A DNA stretch of 64,000 bases, taken from assembly GCA_018292915.2 (NCBI GenBank), contig JACVVK020000057.1, positions 1,097,501-1,161,500 of the forward strand. The letters are read 5' to 3'. Shown piece after piece: positions 54,231-64,000 of the stretch. Below the pieces are notes generated by a model. That model worked only from the letters and a program-made list of their open reading frames with translations, was not told the origin of the DNA and did no database searches. Within the stretch, counting starts at the first letter, position 1. Each line of letters starts with the position of its first letter. A program made the translations under genes and the position numbers. The DNA is from Batillaria attramentaria. Taxonomy: Eukaryota; Mollusca; Gastropoda; Batillariidae.

Positions 54231-54884
54231 ATCTTTCCTCCATCCCCCTTCCCCCTCCCAACAGAAAAAAAGCTAATTTGCAGCTTTTTTCAGCCAAATT
54301 AGACACGGAAAGCATCGCATATCATACTCTAATGGGACGAGTGTTTTATTGATCAAAAGTTGATACATAATGCACTTTTAATATATCCTATAAATACAGG
54401 GAATTCTCTCTCTCTCTCTCCCCCCTTAGTTCTTTTTTGTTTGTTTGGTTGGTTGGTTGGTTGGTTGGGTTTTTTTTTTTTTTTCTTTTTGTTTTGTTTT
54501 TTCTTACCACATGACCGCCAGCGCTACAGTTGGGAAGCAAAAACAGTATTTTCATGTTCAAACAAAAAAATCTGACATTGAAGGACACAAGCGCACTGGT
54601 GTATATTAACTCTACACATATATATTCTGTGCAGGTCTTTAAGAGAAACCAGATATTTCTTAATTTAATGCAAAACATACACGAACTGAGAAAAAAGAAA
54701 TGTTTTAAACCTTTTTTTCACTGAACTCGGTTATAAGAAATATTTTTCAAAATACTTTCTTGTATCCGACTTTCAGATATAAGAAAACTCGGATATAAGA
54801 AACCAAAAAATTCACCCCCCTCGAGTTTCTTATAACCGGCGTATACTGTATTTGTGCCAGAGTATTGTAGTAAATATATTTGAA

Positions 54885-55112
54885 ATCAAGCACCTCCACC
54901 GAGTCTTTCAGGAGCCACCTGAAGACCTATCTCTTCTCAAAGTTCTAATGCGGACTCAACCCCCGCCCCCCCCCCAACCCACCCCCCTGCAGACTCCACA
55001 CCCTTCTCCTGTTTTTGTTAAAAACTCCCCCCCCCCCCCCCCCCCACGCTACGAGCATGCTGGGCATGGAGTTCTTCAGCGTGTTACAAGACATCATCAT
55101 TATCATCCTCAT
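54885..55112 (+). mobile_element. L2-like LINE, 3' fragment
   Basis: The frame FRSHLKTYLFSKF and stop, then C-rich sequence, then CATCATCATTATCATCC. This is the C-terminal codons, 3' UTR and tail of an L2-type element. It cuts off the exon at 55113-55235. Confidence 0.7.
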
Positions 55113-55235
55113 CGTCGACATCTCCTTCGGACGCGGCTGTTTTATGGGGAGGCGGGTGGATGGTGTCATCCCTGGATGGTGGAGAAGGCTCTACAGTGGA
55201 CTTCTCAACGTTGTCAGCAGGTCGGTGAGATGTGA
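55113..55235 (-). pseudogene. Truncated paralogue of the exon at 58556-59117
   Basis: After acceptor TTACTTTTCAG the minus frame reads TSHRPADNVEKSTVEPSPPS and continues like the exon at 59117 to TAASEGDV. The LINE tail then replaces the rest and a stop follows. The flank to about 55440 also matches 59118-59312, so this is a segmental duplication. Confidence 0.6.
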
Positions 55236-55481
55236 CTGAAAAGTAAAAGCGCCTCATGCTATCACTTTAAAAAAAAAAATGTAGAAAATTTCATTCTATT
55301 CCTACCATGTAAAGACGGTGGTGACGTAACAGTCGAAGCGAACTGTGTGACCAAATAAACATCACGTGAAATGTCATGGTCCATATTTTCCTGCAGCTGA
55401 TTCCTCCGGTTTGAAGCAGTATTTTATACATTGAATTCCGTAGTTGTTCACACGTGTGTGTGTGTGTGTGTGCGTGTGTGT

Positions 55482-55513
<32 letters not shown>

Positions 55514-55562
55514 CAGACACAGAGAAACAGAGACAGACTCTATTTTTCCACTATTTTTGTTC

Positions 55563-55622
55563 TCCCCGCTGGGGCCAAATATATGTACTGGCGATTTTCT
55601 CGTTGCCCCGTCATTGATGCCT
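55563..55622 (+). mobile_element. SINE fragment
   Basis: CTGGGGCCAAATATATGTAC and CTCGTTGCCCCGTCATTGAT match the SINE body; the head and tail are missing. The homologous position at 59400 has the longer 3' part. Confidence 0.7.
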
Positions 55623-56064
55623 TTAGAGGAAGATTCGAGGGAGATACGAGGGCTGGAGGGACGACACAGTCACTGGGACTCTCAGAAAGCGACTGAGGAA
55701 AACGCGGGAAACTTTTACTATTATAAGGCTCTATCTTTAGTGCTTATACAAGAAATCACGCGCTCATCACGCGATCACGTGGCCAGCGCACGTGAAAACT
55801 GACCCTTCACTGTGGCTAGCTTGCCCCAATTTAAAAGTGCGCCTGTACTAAGAATGGCTGCTGTACTGAACACAAACATAGCGAAGGGTCTTCGCTACAT
55901 TAGTATGGAGTCAGTTTTGTGTCTCCAGACCACTACATCAGATACATAGCCTTTTCTCCTAAACAGAAAATGACCAAGAGATACATCTTTCAACCTGCCC
56001 TTGCGAAATGACAGGAAGAAAGAGTGTGGTGCTGTCCATTTTCTTTATTCGAGTTTGATTTGTA

Positions 56065-56325
56065 TTAGCTGCAATCAGTGTCTTCAATTGTGTCCATAAG
56101 AAAGTAGTCCTCATAGCCATCACCAAAGTCTGTAAAGCTTGACACTGATGCAGATGTCGGTCTGGCTGAATGGGAATGATCTTCAGTTAATTCTTCTTCG
56201 GAGGCCTCTACTACACTACTAAATTCATCACTGACTGGATCTAAGGAAGACGGCTCACTGATGGAGTCCACACTTCCTCTGTTGTGTGTTGTGTGTCTGT
56301 CTGAATAGGAATAGTCCCGAGTTTC
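56065..56325 (-). pseudogene. C-terminal part of the tail exon, cut off by a LINE
   Basis: The minus frame parallels 47708-47960: YSYSDRHTTHNRGSV, EPSSLDPVSDE and the same end FGDGYEDYFLMDTIEDTDCS. Its 5' continuation is found at 58556-59117, beyond an inserted LINE. Read together, the two parts give the exon layout of the 47.7-48.1 kb paralogue. Confidence 0.65.
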
Positions 56326-56464
56326 TTCATAGGTTTGGTTTAGTTATTTAGGGCTTCACGCCGCGCAAGCGACAAAGACTATTTCGTGGCTAATCAAGGC
56401 CCTTCTTTGCCAGATTAAAAGAAAAAGGAAGACAATAAAACAAGGTGAAAATATATATAAACTT

Positions 56465-56696
56465 GAGAGGCAGAATCCCCCATGGCTCCCTTGTGACAAG
56501 GGTCAAAGTCATTCACAAGAGTATGTTGTACGGATCTTATCACTATCTATCATCATGCCAAGAAAGGTGTCTCTGGCGTTCCGAGTTAATGGCAATATTA
56601 CAATTTTCTCCAAACCAGTTTGTATGGCCTTGACCTTGGGCGCCTCTGCTTTTTGTAGATTCTGAGAAAATGACAATGTTAAAAGTTTTTTTTTCC

Positions 56697-56730
<34 letters not shown>

Positions 56731-56782
56731 GACGGGGGTTTATTACATAGACTCCCATTGTTACTGACAAGGGATCAAAAAA
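56465..56782 (+). mobile_element. Short copy of the tandem-core element at 4192
   Basis: Same left end (GAGAGGCAGA, CATGGCTCCCTTGTGACA), one to two cores, a (CA)n run (56699-56726), GACGACGGG, and the right end GACTCCCATTGTTACTGACA. Confidence 0.8.
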
Positions 56783-57007
56783 TCTAATTGGTTTAAATGA
56801 TAAACACGTTTGACTTCTTTTTACATCGAAGATATAGAGGTCGAGGATAGTCCGTATTAATTGAGGTGTCTAAATTTTATAGAACAGTTTTGACTCTTTC
56901 AAGTAGCTAAAGATGCTATCAGGAACAACATCCCGGAACAGCACCTTCAAAGAATCTGCACAGTAATGTATTTCGCTAATCTCGGCAAGATCCACGCACG
57001 AGTTTAA

Positions 57008-57127
57008 GGCTGGAGGGCCATGGAGACTCACGCCTCACGTTTCACGCCTCATGCTTCACCCCTCACGTTTCATGCCCTGGGCCATAGGAGCTCACGTCTC
57101 GCTACTCACGCGTCATGTGTGTGCATT

Positions 57128-57185
<58 letters not shown>

Positions 57186-57666
57186 CATGAGTGCATTACA
57201 AAATTGGATATTAATCTGTACATGTGTACAAGCCCTGAGATAAGGCTGCCACCTACTGGTTGACTGCGCTATGAATTACAGTAAATAAATAAATCGATTA
57301 AAAGTTACCTCAGTTTGGGTGCAGTTAGAACCTTTTTCAAGTCGTCCGTCGTCCCAAACATGTGTTTTCTGAGGTTTGTCCTTGTAATCAGGCACACATA
57401 GATTCAGAGGAGGGGCCTTGCCCGGACCAACTCGATTAAGTTTTCTCTGTAGTCAGCCATATTGAATTTGAACTTCACGCATCGAAAAAAGTGGGCAGTC
57501 CCACTTCTCTCCTCACGCGTGAACCGTGAGCCATGAAGCGTGAAGCGTGAGTGGAATTGTATGGCCCACGCAAGAGAGACCACGTCTGTTCATTTTTCTA
57601 TTCACGCGCGAGGCGTGAACAATGAGGCGTGAAACGTGAGGCGTGAGTCTCTATGGCCCACCAGCC
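57008..57666. mobile_element. MITE with about 60-bp inverted repeats and TAA duplication
   Basis: The left arm starts GGCTGGAGGGCCATGGAGAC. The right arm is its inverted copy ending GTCTCTATGGCCCACCAGCC. TAA flanks both ends (57005-57007, 57667-57669), a PIF/Harbinger-type duplication. The arms are built of TCACGCCTCACGTTTCACG repeats. The LINE frame continues on both sides. Interior: (GT)n at 57132-57183 and no gene. Confidence 0.85.
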
Positions 57667-58555
57667 TAAAAAATGTTAGATTGTAAACTGCTCGCGACAA
57701 GGTACGCACCAAAGGGAATCTTTCCCTTTCAAGAGACGTGAATGCGTAATGTGGGTGTGTCCAATGTGGAGCCGACTAAGTATGGCTTCCCTCGCGTCGG
57801 TTAGGTCGGCAACGAGGGAGACTATCACAGATATTTGGTAAAACCATGTGGAGTTTGTTCTCCAGGAGGGCATCCCAATGGATCTGCCACTCCTTTTGAA
57901 CAAACATTGGCCCGAGATCCAGATAAAAGCAATGTCCTTGTTGGCAATGTGAATGATGCGTGCAGTTCATGGATCTTGGATCAGCACCAGAACGCGGTGA
58001 TCTAATCTGCTATGCAGAGCCTGCAGCAGAGCCTTTGTTATTTGCAGGGTTTAGCCTGACTTCCGGAGTGGGTAGTGTCCGAGGAGGGGTGTCTGGAAAC
58101 ACATTTTCTTCGACTGTGTTCATGTCCACGACGGACACTCTGTGAAAGGGGTCGGATACGGAGGGACAGGGGTTTGGATTCATTTTTAGGAACATCAAAA
58201 AGGTCAGCAAAAACTGGATTGAATACACAGTTATAGGCAAGGTTGTCTGGGTTGGTCTTTAACGTCAGGACATAGTTAAGCGTGAGACGAGTGCGGCAGT
58301 GCGCTGGTGAGGGTTCACCCGCCTCAGCGTACAGACTATGAACTGGCGACGTTCTGAAGGCGCCCGGACAGACGCGAAGAGCTTCATGATGAACAGTATT
58401 TAAGGGTGGACTTGGACGCAGAGTTATAGACAATGCACCCATACACTAGCATGAAACGGACAAGAGCTCGGTATAAGCGCAGCAAGACGGTACGGTCACC
58501 ACCCTAATCGGCCTGGCCCACGACCCGAAGGACGTCACGTGCCTTCTCCTTGGGA

Positions 58556-59117
58556 GGGCTCTACACCACTTAATTCCCCACTGGCTGGTGAAGCTTCTCT
58601 GAAGGAGACGACACGTTCTCGTTTGTGTGTTGTGTGTCTGTCTGAGTAGGAATAATCCCCAGTTTCTCCTTGGAAGGGCTCTTCACCACTTTATTCATCA
58701 CTGTCTGGTGAAGCTTCTCTGGTGGTGACGACACGTTCTCGTTTGTGTGTTGTGTGTCTGTCTGAGTAGGAATAATCCCCAGTTTCTCCTTGGAAGGGCT
58801 CTTCACCACTTTATTCATCACTGCCTGGTGAAGCTTCTCTGGTGGTGACGACACGTTCTCGTTTGTGTGTTGTGTGTCTGTCTGAGTAGGAATAATCCCC
58901 AGTTTCTCCTTGGGAGGGCTCTTCACCAATTTTTCATTACTGTCTGGATCTACAGAAGACGGCTCTCCGAAGGAGACCACGCGTTCTCTTTTGTTCTCGA
59001 CATCTCCTTCGGACGCGGCCGTTTGCTGGGAAGGTGGGTGGATGGTGTCATCCCTGGATGGTGGAGAAGGCTCTACAGTGGACTTCTCAACGTTGTCAGC
59101 AGGTCGGTGAGATGTGA
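58556..59117 (-). pseudogene. Exon with 120-bp tandem repeats, 5' part of the broken paralogue
   Basis: Starts after a strong acceptor (TTTACTTTTCAG at 59118-59129). The minus frame reads TSHRPADNVEKSTVEPSPPS, NKRERVVSFGEPSSVDPDS, then three about 40-residue repeats containing SKEKLGIIPTQTDTQ and NENVSSPPEKLHQ. The repeat period is exactly 120 bp (58560, 58680, 58800, 58920). Relative to the 47.7 kb paralogue, the repeats are read in a different frame after a small indel near 58930; the original frame now has TAA codons. The exon is cut at 58556 by the LINE. Function unknown. Confidence 0.55.
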
Positions 59118-59310
59118 CTGAAAAGTAAACGCGCCTCATGCTATCACTTTAAAAAAAAAAGTGTAGAAAAATTCACTCTATTCCTACCATGTAAAGATGG
59201 TGGTGACGTCACAGTCGAAGCGACCTGTGTGACCAAATAAACATCACGTGAAATGTCATTGTCCATATTTTCCTGCAGCTGATTCCTCCGGTTTGAAGCA
59301 GTATTTTATA

Positions 59311-59375
<65 letters not shown>

Positions 59376-59399
59376 CTCTTGTTTTCCCCTATTTTTGTT

Positions 59400-59515
59400 C
59401 TCCTCGCTAAGGCCAAATATTTGTACTGGCGATTTTCTCGTTGCCCCGTCACTGATACATGTATCACCTTCACGTGGTGGAAACGGACGTTAACCTCCCA
59501 AACACCCACCCATCC
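59400..59515 (+). mobile_element. SINE, 5'-truncated copy
   Basis: Body and tail present (AAGGCCAAATATTTGTACTG, GTTGCCCCGTCACTGATAC, ACGTTAACCTCCCAAACACC, CCATCC repeats); the tRNA-like head is missing. Confidence 0.8.
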
Positions 59516-59577
59516 ATCCCACTATTCTTGCTCTAGTTGCTTGTTTTCACTTTGCACTGCATTCCTTCTCGCTAAAA

Positions 59578-59640
59578 CTCGCAGTTTTCGGTCGAAATCA
59601 TCATCTTAGTGTGGTGGATTTTCCGTACTCGGGGGCCCCT
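59578..59640. mobile_element. Half copy of the foldback MITE at 2433
   Basis: CTCGCAGTTTTCGGTCGAAA, TGTGGTGGATTTTCCGTA and CTCGGGGGCCCC follow the right half of 2433-2562. Confidence 0.5.
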
Positions 59641-59911
59641 CATTGTGACAACTCTGTTTGTCCATTATTACACACTCACACACTCAGCCAAACAAAATAC
59701 CAATACCAACACGAGAACTTAGACAGGAAACGTTCAGGTGATGCCGCGGGATGTAGGATGGAAAGCCGCTTCCTTAGTTGTCTCAGGTATTTAGCTGTAA
59801 CAAAGTCATCCACCATGTACGTTATGCATCCATTGAAACACTCCTCCAAAAAACATAAGCCATATAGAATCGTCCAATGGTTCATGACCTTACAATGAAA
59901 CAAAGAGGAAT

Positions 59912-60165
59912 GGCCCCATCCCATAACGTTTTCCTGCTACTTTGTCAGTTTTGTTGTTTCTATATAGAGAAACAACTTTATGGGATGGGGCAGATTTCGC
60001 TGCGCGCAGCAGCAAGTTTCAGCGATACAAAAGAAGACTGTGACGTTTCTCCAGACAATACATACTTTCGCGCAAACAGTGACGTAACGATTCTGTGTCA
60101 TAGACACCTTACGTGCACACTATGCTGCTGCGTTCTTTTTGGCGGGAGTTGTGAGACGTGCGTGC

Positions 60166-60224
<59 letters not shown>

Positions 60225-61110
60225 CGCGCGGATGAAATCGTGGCTATGGCCTATACCGCTTCGTTGAAGGGCTTTTTACTTTCAGATGAAATGGGTAGTC
60301 ATATGCTCCAGGGGTACCTGTTACGATTTTTCTCTTGCCGCATTTTTAGAAGAGTTATCGCCCATTTAAAGAAATCAGCCATGTTACGTTTTCGGACGAA
60401 AATGTTATCCAAATGCCTTCATTTTGTAGCATTTGGAAGTTCATCCAATTATGCTGAATGGCCTCGTAGCACAGATCTGTATAGCTCTGACAGATTATGT
60501 GTAAAGAAAATATTTCTGAGGTAGGGGTGGTTTACATATAATGCCAACTATCCATAAAGAGGCTGCTTCAAATTACTCATCATCCCGGCGTTGTTGTCAA
60601 GTGTGAAAACTGCACATATGACAGGAATTACTGCACTGTATTTCTTGAATAGAACAATAGTGATTTTAGCTAAACATATTTTATCAAGTTTCTGCGAGAA
60701 GCACTGGCCCAAAGAGTTAAAATTTGGCAATTTCGTAAGTACAATCCAAGATGTTCAAGTCCACGTTTCACCAGCCCTCTAGATTTTCAAGATCTTTTTG
60801 CAAAAATTAATTCTGCCAGGGAAGTCACAACGGTGACAGGGAAATCACAAGACATGAACAAGCATCTTCTGTCACACCACCTGCGTGAGGCTGGCATCAA
60901 ATGTTTGGTTCACAGCCAAAATCTGTAAATATCGTCACTGCCTCCGACATTTTACCAGCCCTCTAGATTGTCCAGGTTCCACGTAAAATTTAATTCAGTC
61001 GGGGAAGTCACAACACAAACAGGGAAATCACAAGACATGAACAAGCGTCCTCTGTCACAGTGTCAGACGACCTGCGTCAGTGAGGCTAACGTCAAATGTT
61101 CAGTTCACGG
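59912..61110. mobile_element. S repeat, copy 3, inverted
   Basis: Begins with a double palindrome: GGCCCCATCCCATAA at 59912 pairs with TTATGGGATGGGGC at 59978, and inside it GTTGTTTCTATATAGAGAAACAAC at 59953-59976. It then runs through the reverse complement of 13960-15100, including (GT)n-(GC)n (60172-60230) and two cores with CCCTCTAGATTTTCAAGATC-like words. Confidence 0.75.
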
Positions 61111-61138
61111 AATTGGCGTCATCTCTCTCTCTTTTTAT

Positions 61139-61862
61139 GTTGTTTCCATAGTAATGGAAACAACATCATAGGACGGGCTAAATTTTCCACGTTCATGGGC
61201 AAGCATCTGTGGTACAAACGCACGTCACTGCCGATCTCCCGCAGAGACTATTTTGCAAGTGTTCCTCTGGCAATGACGTAAGAAAACGTGCGTCATCGAT
61301 GCTGACGTGTACGGTCCGCCGAACGCGCTTCTCCTCCTCAGTGAGTGCCGTCTGTGCGTATGTGTGTGCGTGCGTGCGTGCGTGCGGCTGTGTGTGTGTG
61401 TGAATTGTGTCCAGGCCCGTTTCTTCGAAAATACTCATCCGAATGGCTTCAAATTTGGGGTATCCAAATATATCAAAATGTTACATTAGAGGAACCAAGC
61501 GTGTGATGATTGCTTAAGTGATTTGGGAGTTATCGCCCTTTTGAGACAAGTTGGTTGTCTTTCGTGTACAGGCGTAATATTTATTTAAATCACTCAATTT
61601 TTTGGCAGTAGATAGCTTGAATACGGACTCTGAACAGAGTCACTACTAGAAAATGGTCGCTCTTATAGTTTTCATGTAAACCGAGCCTGAGTTGACATTG
61701 CATGTGAACCCAGTTCAGATGCCTATTTCTCCGAAACTACTCAATCGATCGATTTCAAATTTGGGGTTTCTAAATGAATCAAGATTGTTGAATAGAAGGC
61801 CCGATCCAGGTACGATTGCACACATGATTTGCGAGTTATCGCCCTTTTCAGAAAAAAAGTGG
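61139..61862 (+). repeat. R repeat copy c
   Basis: Palindrome at 61139-61164, then the same series as copies a and b with no insertions. It preserves the empty LINE site at about 61455. It ends in GAGTTATCGCCCTTTTCAGA and joins an LTR-like relic. Confidence 0.85.
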
Positions 61863-62260
61863 CGCGCTGACGTAAAGTAAGTGCGTCATGTTTGATTGAC
61901 GTGATGCTGTTTTTTCTTGGGGGTGTCTCGCCACTTTCTTTCCGAATTCCTCTGTTTGGAGACGTGGTGTATTTTACTTCTACTATGTCGCCATCTGTCG
62001 CGGGATATAACAGAATACAACTCCAATACTTTATGAACAGAATATGCACGGAGAACAAATTCATGAAAGAAGAAGAACCCAGAACGCTGTGCAGGGCTGC
62101 TTACGTACTGAACAGGTCAGATCCATCGCAGAAAAGGCACGCGCGCACTGACGCAAAAGGCAGTATCAGCGTCATTTTTCCGACGTCATGTTTGATTGAC
62201 GTGATACTGGCATTTCTTGGGGGTGTGTCGTCACTTTTTGGACGTTCTCTATGTGTAGAC
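61863..62260. mobile_element. LTR-like relic and partial tandem copy of its flank
   Basis: 61863-62125 follows 45880-46145 with an internal deletion. From 62130 the flank is repeated again (GCGCGCACTGACGCAAAAGG, ATGTTTGATTGACGTGATAC, TTCTTGGGGGTGTGTCGTC) in divergent form. Confidence 0.6.
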
Positions 62261-62375
62261 GGGGAAAGCGGAAGTTTCATTGATGTAGTGTGCTTTGTTT
62301 TTCCCACTGACTCTCACTCAATAGCATAGTAGAGTGAGAGAACACCACATAGGTCTCAATGGAGCACAAACGCGG

Positions 62376-62456
62376 CTCGCGCGAGTCTGTGTGTGTGTGT
62401 GTGTGTGTGCGCGTGCGTGCGTGCGTGTGAGTGTGTGCGCGCGCGTGTGTGTATGT
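62376..62456. repeat. Compound GT/GC microsatellite
   Basis: GTGTGT mixed with GCGTGC and GCGCGC; no other content recognised between 62260 and 62740. Confidence 0.9.
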
Positions 62457-62732
62457 CTGACATAACACATAGTTAGAAAACGTTCGCCGCGCAGACTTGT
62501 CTGTTAAACATATTGGGTCGGTATTAATTCGATCTTTACACTGCGCACGCAGCAGCAACACTTCAATTTTCATGGGCCTTCTTTCATTACAAGAACTGTA
62601 TCAAAGTTATTACGCCAAATTAATGTATTATGCGTCATTCCAGTGAGGAAAAACGTCATAGATTTCAAAGAATACAACTTGACGTCTCTCTTCCAAAAAC
62701 AAGATTGGTGTGACAGCCCGGTCAGTTGTTTC

Positions 62733-62740
<8 letters not shown>

Positions 62741-62824
<84 letters not shown>
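62741..62824. repeat. (GA)n-(GT)n compound microsatellite
   Basis: A GA run is followed by about 58 bases of perfect GT. It resembles the 21659-21752 run and likewise precedes a B-repeat end. Confidence 0.95.
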
Positions 62825-62826
<2 letters not shown>

Positions 62827-62854
62827 ATACATGGCATTACAAAAGAACGACCGT

Positions 62855-62912
62855 GACGATAGCAGGTGATCAAATGGAAACAACATATTGGGCTGGTGGC
62901 CATCTTGTTCTC
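62855..62912. repeat. B repeat, terminal fragment
   Basis: ATAGCAGGTGATCAAATGG, AAACAACATATTGGGCTGG and TGGCCATCTTGTT match the ends of 22140 and 46762. Confidence 0.7.
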
Positions 62913-62936
62913 TCTCTCTCTGTGTCTCCTAAGAAT

Positions 62937-63192
62937 CTAGATCCTCTATAGCGTAGCGGATCTAGTGCTTTGGTAGTTCTTACAGACAACAAAAGAGAGA
63001 AGAGAAAAACAAAACAAAAAGAAACACCGGCAACAATAACAAGAAAAAAGAAAGAAAAAATTGGAGAAACAACTTGGGATGGGGCCATTCCTCCTTGTTG
63101 TTATTGTTGTCGGTTTTTGTGTTGTTCTGTTCTGTCTGTTTCTTTCTGTAATACCTACCACAGACACTAGATCCGCTACACTATAGCGGATC
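62937..63192. mobile_element. Long foldback MITE
   Basis: The left end (TCTATAGCGTAGCGGATCTA) is mirrored at the right (TAGATCCGCTACACTATAGC), and each end is itself a small palindrome around GGATC. Pairing continues over most of 256 bp (ACCGGCAACAATAACAAG / CTTGTTGTTATTGTTGTCGG). The centre holds GGAGAAACAACTTGGGATGG. No ORF. A half copy is at 9155-9285. Confidence 0.8.
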
Positions 63193-63329
63193 AAGAACCA
63201 TACGAGAGAGAGAGAGAGAGAGTGATACGATGTCAATTCCGTGAACGAAACATTTGACGTCCACCTCACGGAGGTCGTCTGAGGACGCTTGTTCACGTCT
63301 TATGATTCCCCAACTGAATAAATTTTTAT

Positions 63330-63524
63330 GTTGTTTCCATAGTAATGGATACAACATCATAGGACGGGCTAAATTTTCCACGTTCATAGGCAAGCATCTG
63401 TGGTACAAACGTACGTCACTGCAGATCTCCCGCAGAGACGATTTTGCAAGTGTAACTCTGACAATGACGTAAGAAAACGTGCGTCATCGATGCGCGCGGA
63501 ACGCACTCCTCCTCAGTGAGTGCC

Positions 63525-63592
<68 letters not shown>

Positions 63593-64000
63593 TGTGTCCA
63601 GGCCTGTTTCTCCGAAAATACTCCACCGAATGGCTTCAAATTTGGGGTATCCGAATATATCAAAATGTTAGATTAGACCAACCCAGCGTGTGATGATTGT
63701 TGTCTGGCGTTTACAGGCATAATATTTATTGAAATCACTCAATTTTTGGCAGTAGATAGCTTGAATACGGACTCTGAACAGTCACTACTACAAAATGGTC
63801 GCTCTTATAGTTAAACCGAACCTGAGTTGACATTGCATGTGAACCCAGTTCAGATGCCTGCATCTCCGAAACTACTCAACCGATCGATTTCAAATTTGGG
63901 GTTTCCAAATGAATCAAGATTGTTGAATAGAATTCCCGATCCAGGTACGATTGCACATATGATTTGCGAGTTATCGCCCTTTTCAGAAAAAGTGGCTTTC
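63330..64000 (+). repeat. R repeat copy d, running off the window
   Basis: Palindrome with one change (63330-63355), a long (GT)n (63527-63588) in the position of the shorter GT block of copies b and c, then both cores. The copy is cut by the window end at AAAGTGGCTTTC. Confidence 0.85.

Larger units (their letters stand above)
48287..54848 (+). mobile_element. Pogo/Tigger-like non-autonomous DNA transposon, copy 2 (split)
   Basis: Ends match copy 1 (CAGTGGACGCCGGATATAAG; CTTATAACCGGCGTATACTG), with TA at 48285-48286 and 54849-54850. The 5,148-bp LTR element plus GAAAG and a SINE with its duplication interrupt it; without them its length is about 1.2 kb, like copy 1. A 42-bp tandem duplication lies near 53630-53715. 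Confidence 0.85.
56329..58550 (-). mobile_element. I/Jockey-like LINE fragment inserted in an exon
   Basis: The minus strand shows the RT thumb end (LYRALVRFMLVYGCIVYNSA, GAFRTSPVHSLYAEAGEP), then an RNase H/C-terminal region (NKDIAFIWISG in one frame, RLHIGHTHITHSRLLKG in another), and after a nested MITE the last codons (EISEIHYCADSLKVLF...YLKESKLFYKI, stop). The 3' end has AAGCCCTAAATAACTAAACC. GAAG flanks both edges, a possible target duplication. Frameshifts and a stop after LKYCSS make it inactive. A short copy of the 4192-5274 element sits in its 3' UTR. Confidence 0.7.

Noticed and set aside
1..64000. CRISPR array, bacterial operon or prophage
   Set aside because: The tandem repeats lack short regular spacers. 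Content, splice sites and element types are those of an animal genome.

Overview
The window is a transposon-rich stretch of animal DNA, most likely from a mollusc and probably a marine gastropod. This rests on the dense (CA/GT)n microsatellites, on CR1/L2-, RTE- and I-like LINEs, and on Ty3/Gypsy, Tc1, Harbinger and pogo/Tigger-like elements sitting beside an F-type lectin exon and a protein family I associate with lophotrochozoans and cnidarians. The species cannot be named from sequence alone. No complete host gene, rRNA, functional tRNA or CRISPR array was seen.

Layout. 0-6 kb: tRNA-derived SINE, a minus-strand F-type lectin exon, foldback elements, a minisatellite, and a terminal-repeat element with seven tandem cores carrying nuclear-receptor-like half-sites. 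6-8 kb: a broken CR1/L2-like LINE. 10.3-12.6 kb: a long intronless pseudogene on the minus strand. 14-21 kb: nested repeats. A repeat called R here was hit by a 5'-truncated LINE with a 937-codon ORF and by a 1,585-bp Tc1 element with TA duplications. 22.5 kb: a minus-strand signal-peptide exon whose phase matches the lectin exon at 0.6-0.9 kb. 23.4-26.2 kb: a decayed Harbinger element (transposase plus spliced second ORF). 26.8-30.3 kb: two unrelated LINE fragments. 34.5-45.5 kb: an 11,080-bp LTR retrotransposon with 1,566-bp LTRs and integrase upstream of reverse transcriptase, as in Gmr1-like elements, inserted in another R copy and itself carrying two insertions. 48.3-54.8 kb: a pogo/Tigger-like element split by a 5,148-bp Ty3/Gypsy element with an intact 1,449-codon gag-pol and by a SINE. 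47.7-48.1 and 55.1-59.1 kb: paralogous exons of an unrecognised minus-strand gene, one copy broken by an I-like LINE that holds a 659-bp MITE with TAA duplications. 59.9-64 kb: more copies of the S and R repeats and a foldback MITE.

How it fits together. Most of the sequence can be read as layered insertions, because paralogous copies in the same window supply the empty sites. These give exact boundaries and relative ages. Several otherwise different repeats (R, S, B and a foldback MITE) share a terminal GTTGTTTC...GAAACAAC palindrome or half of it, often beside microsatellites and short tandem cores. That shared architecture is the most interesting unexplained structure here.
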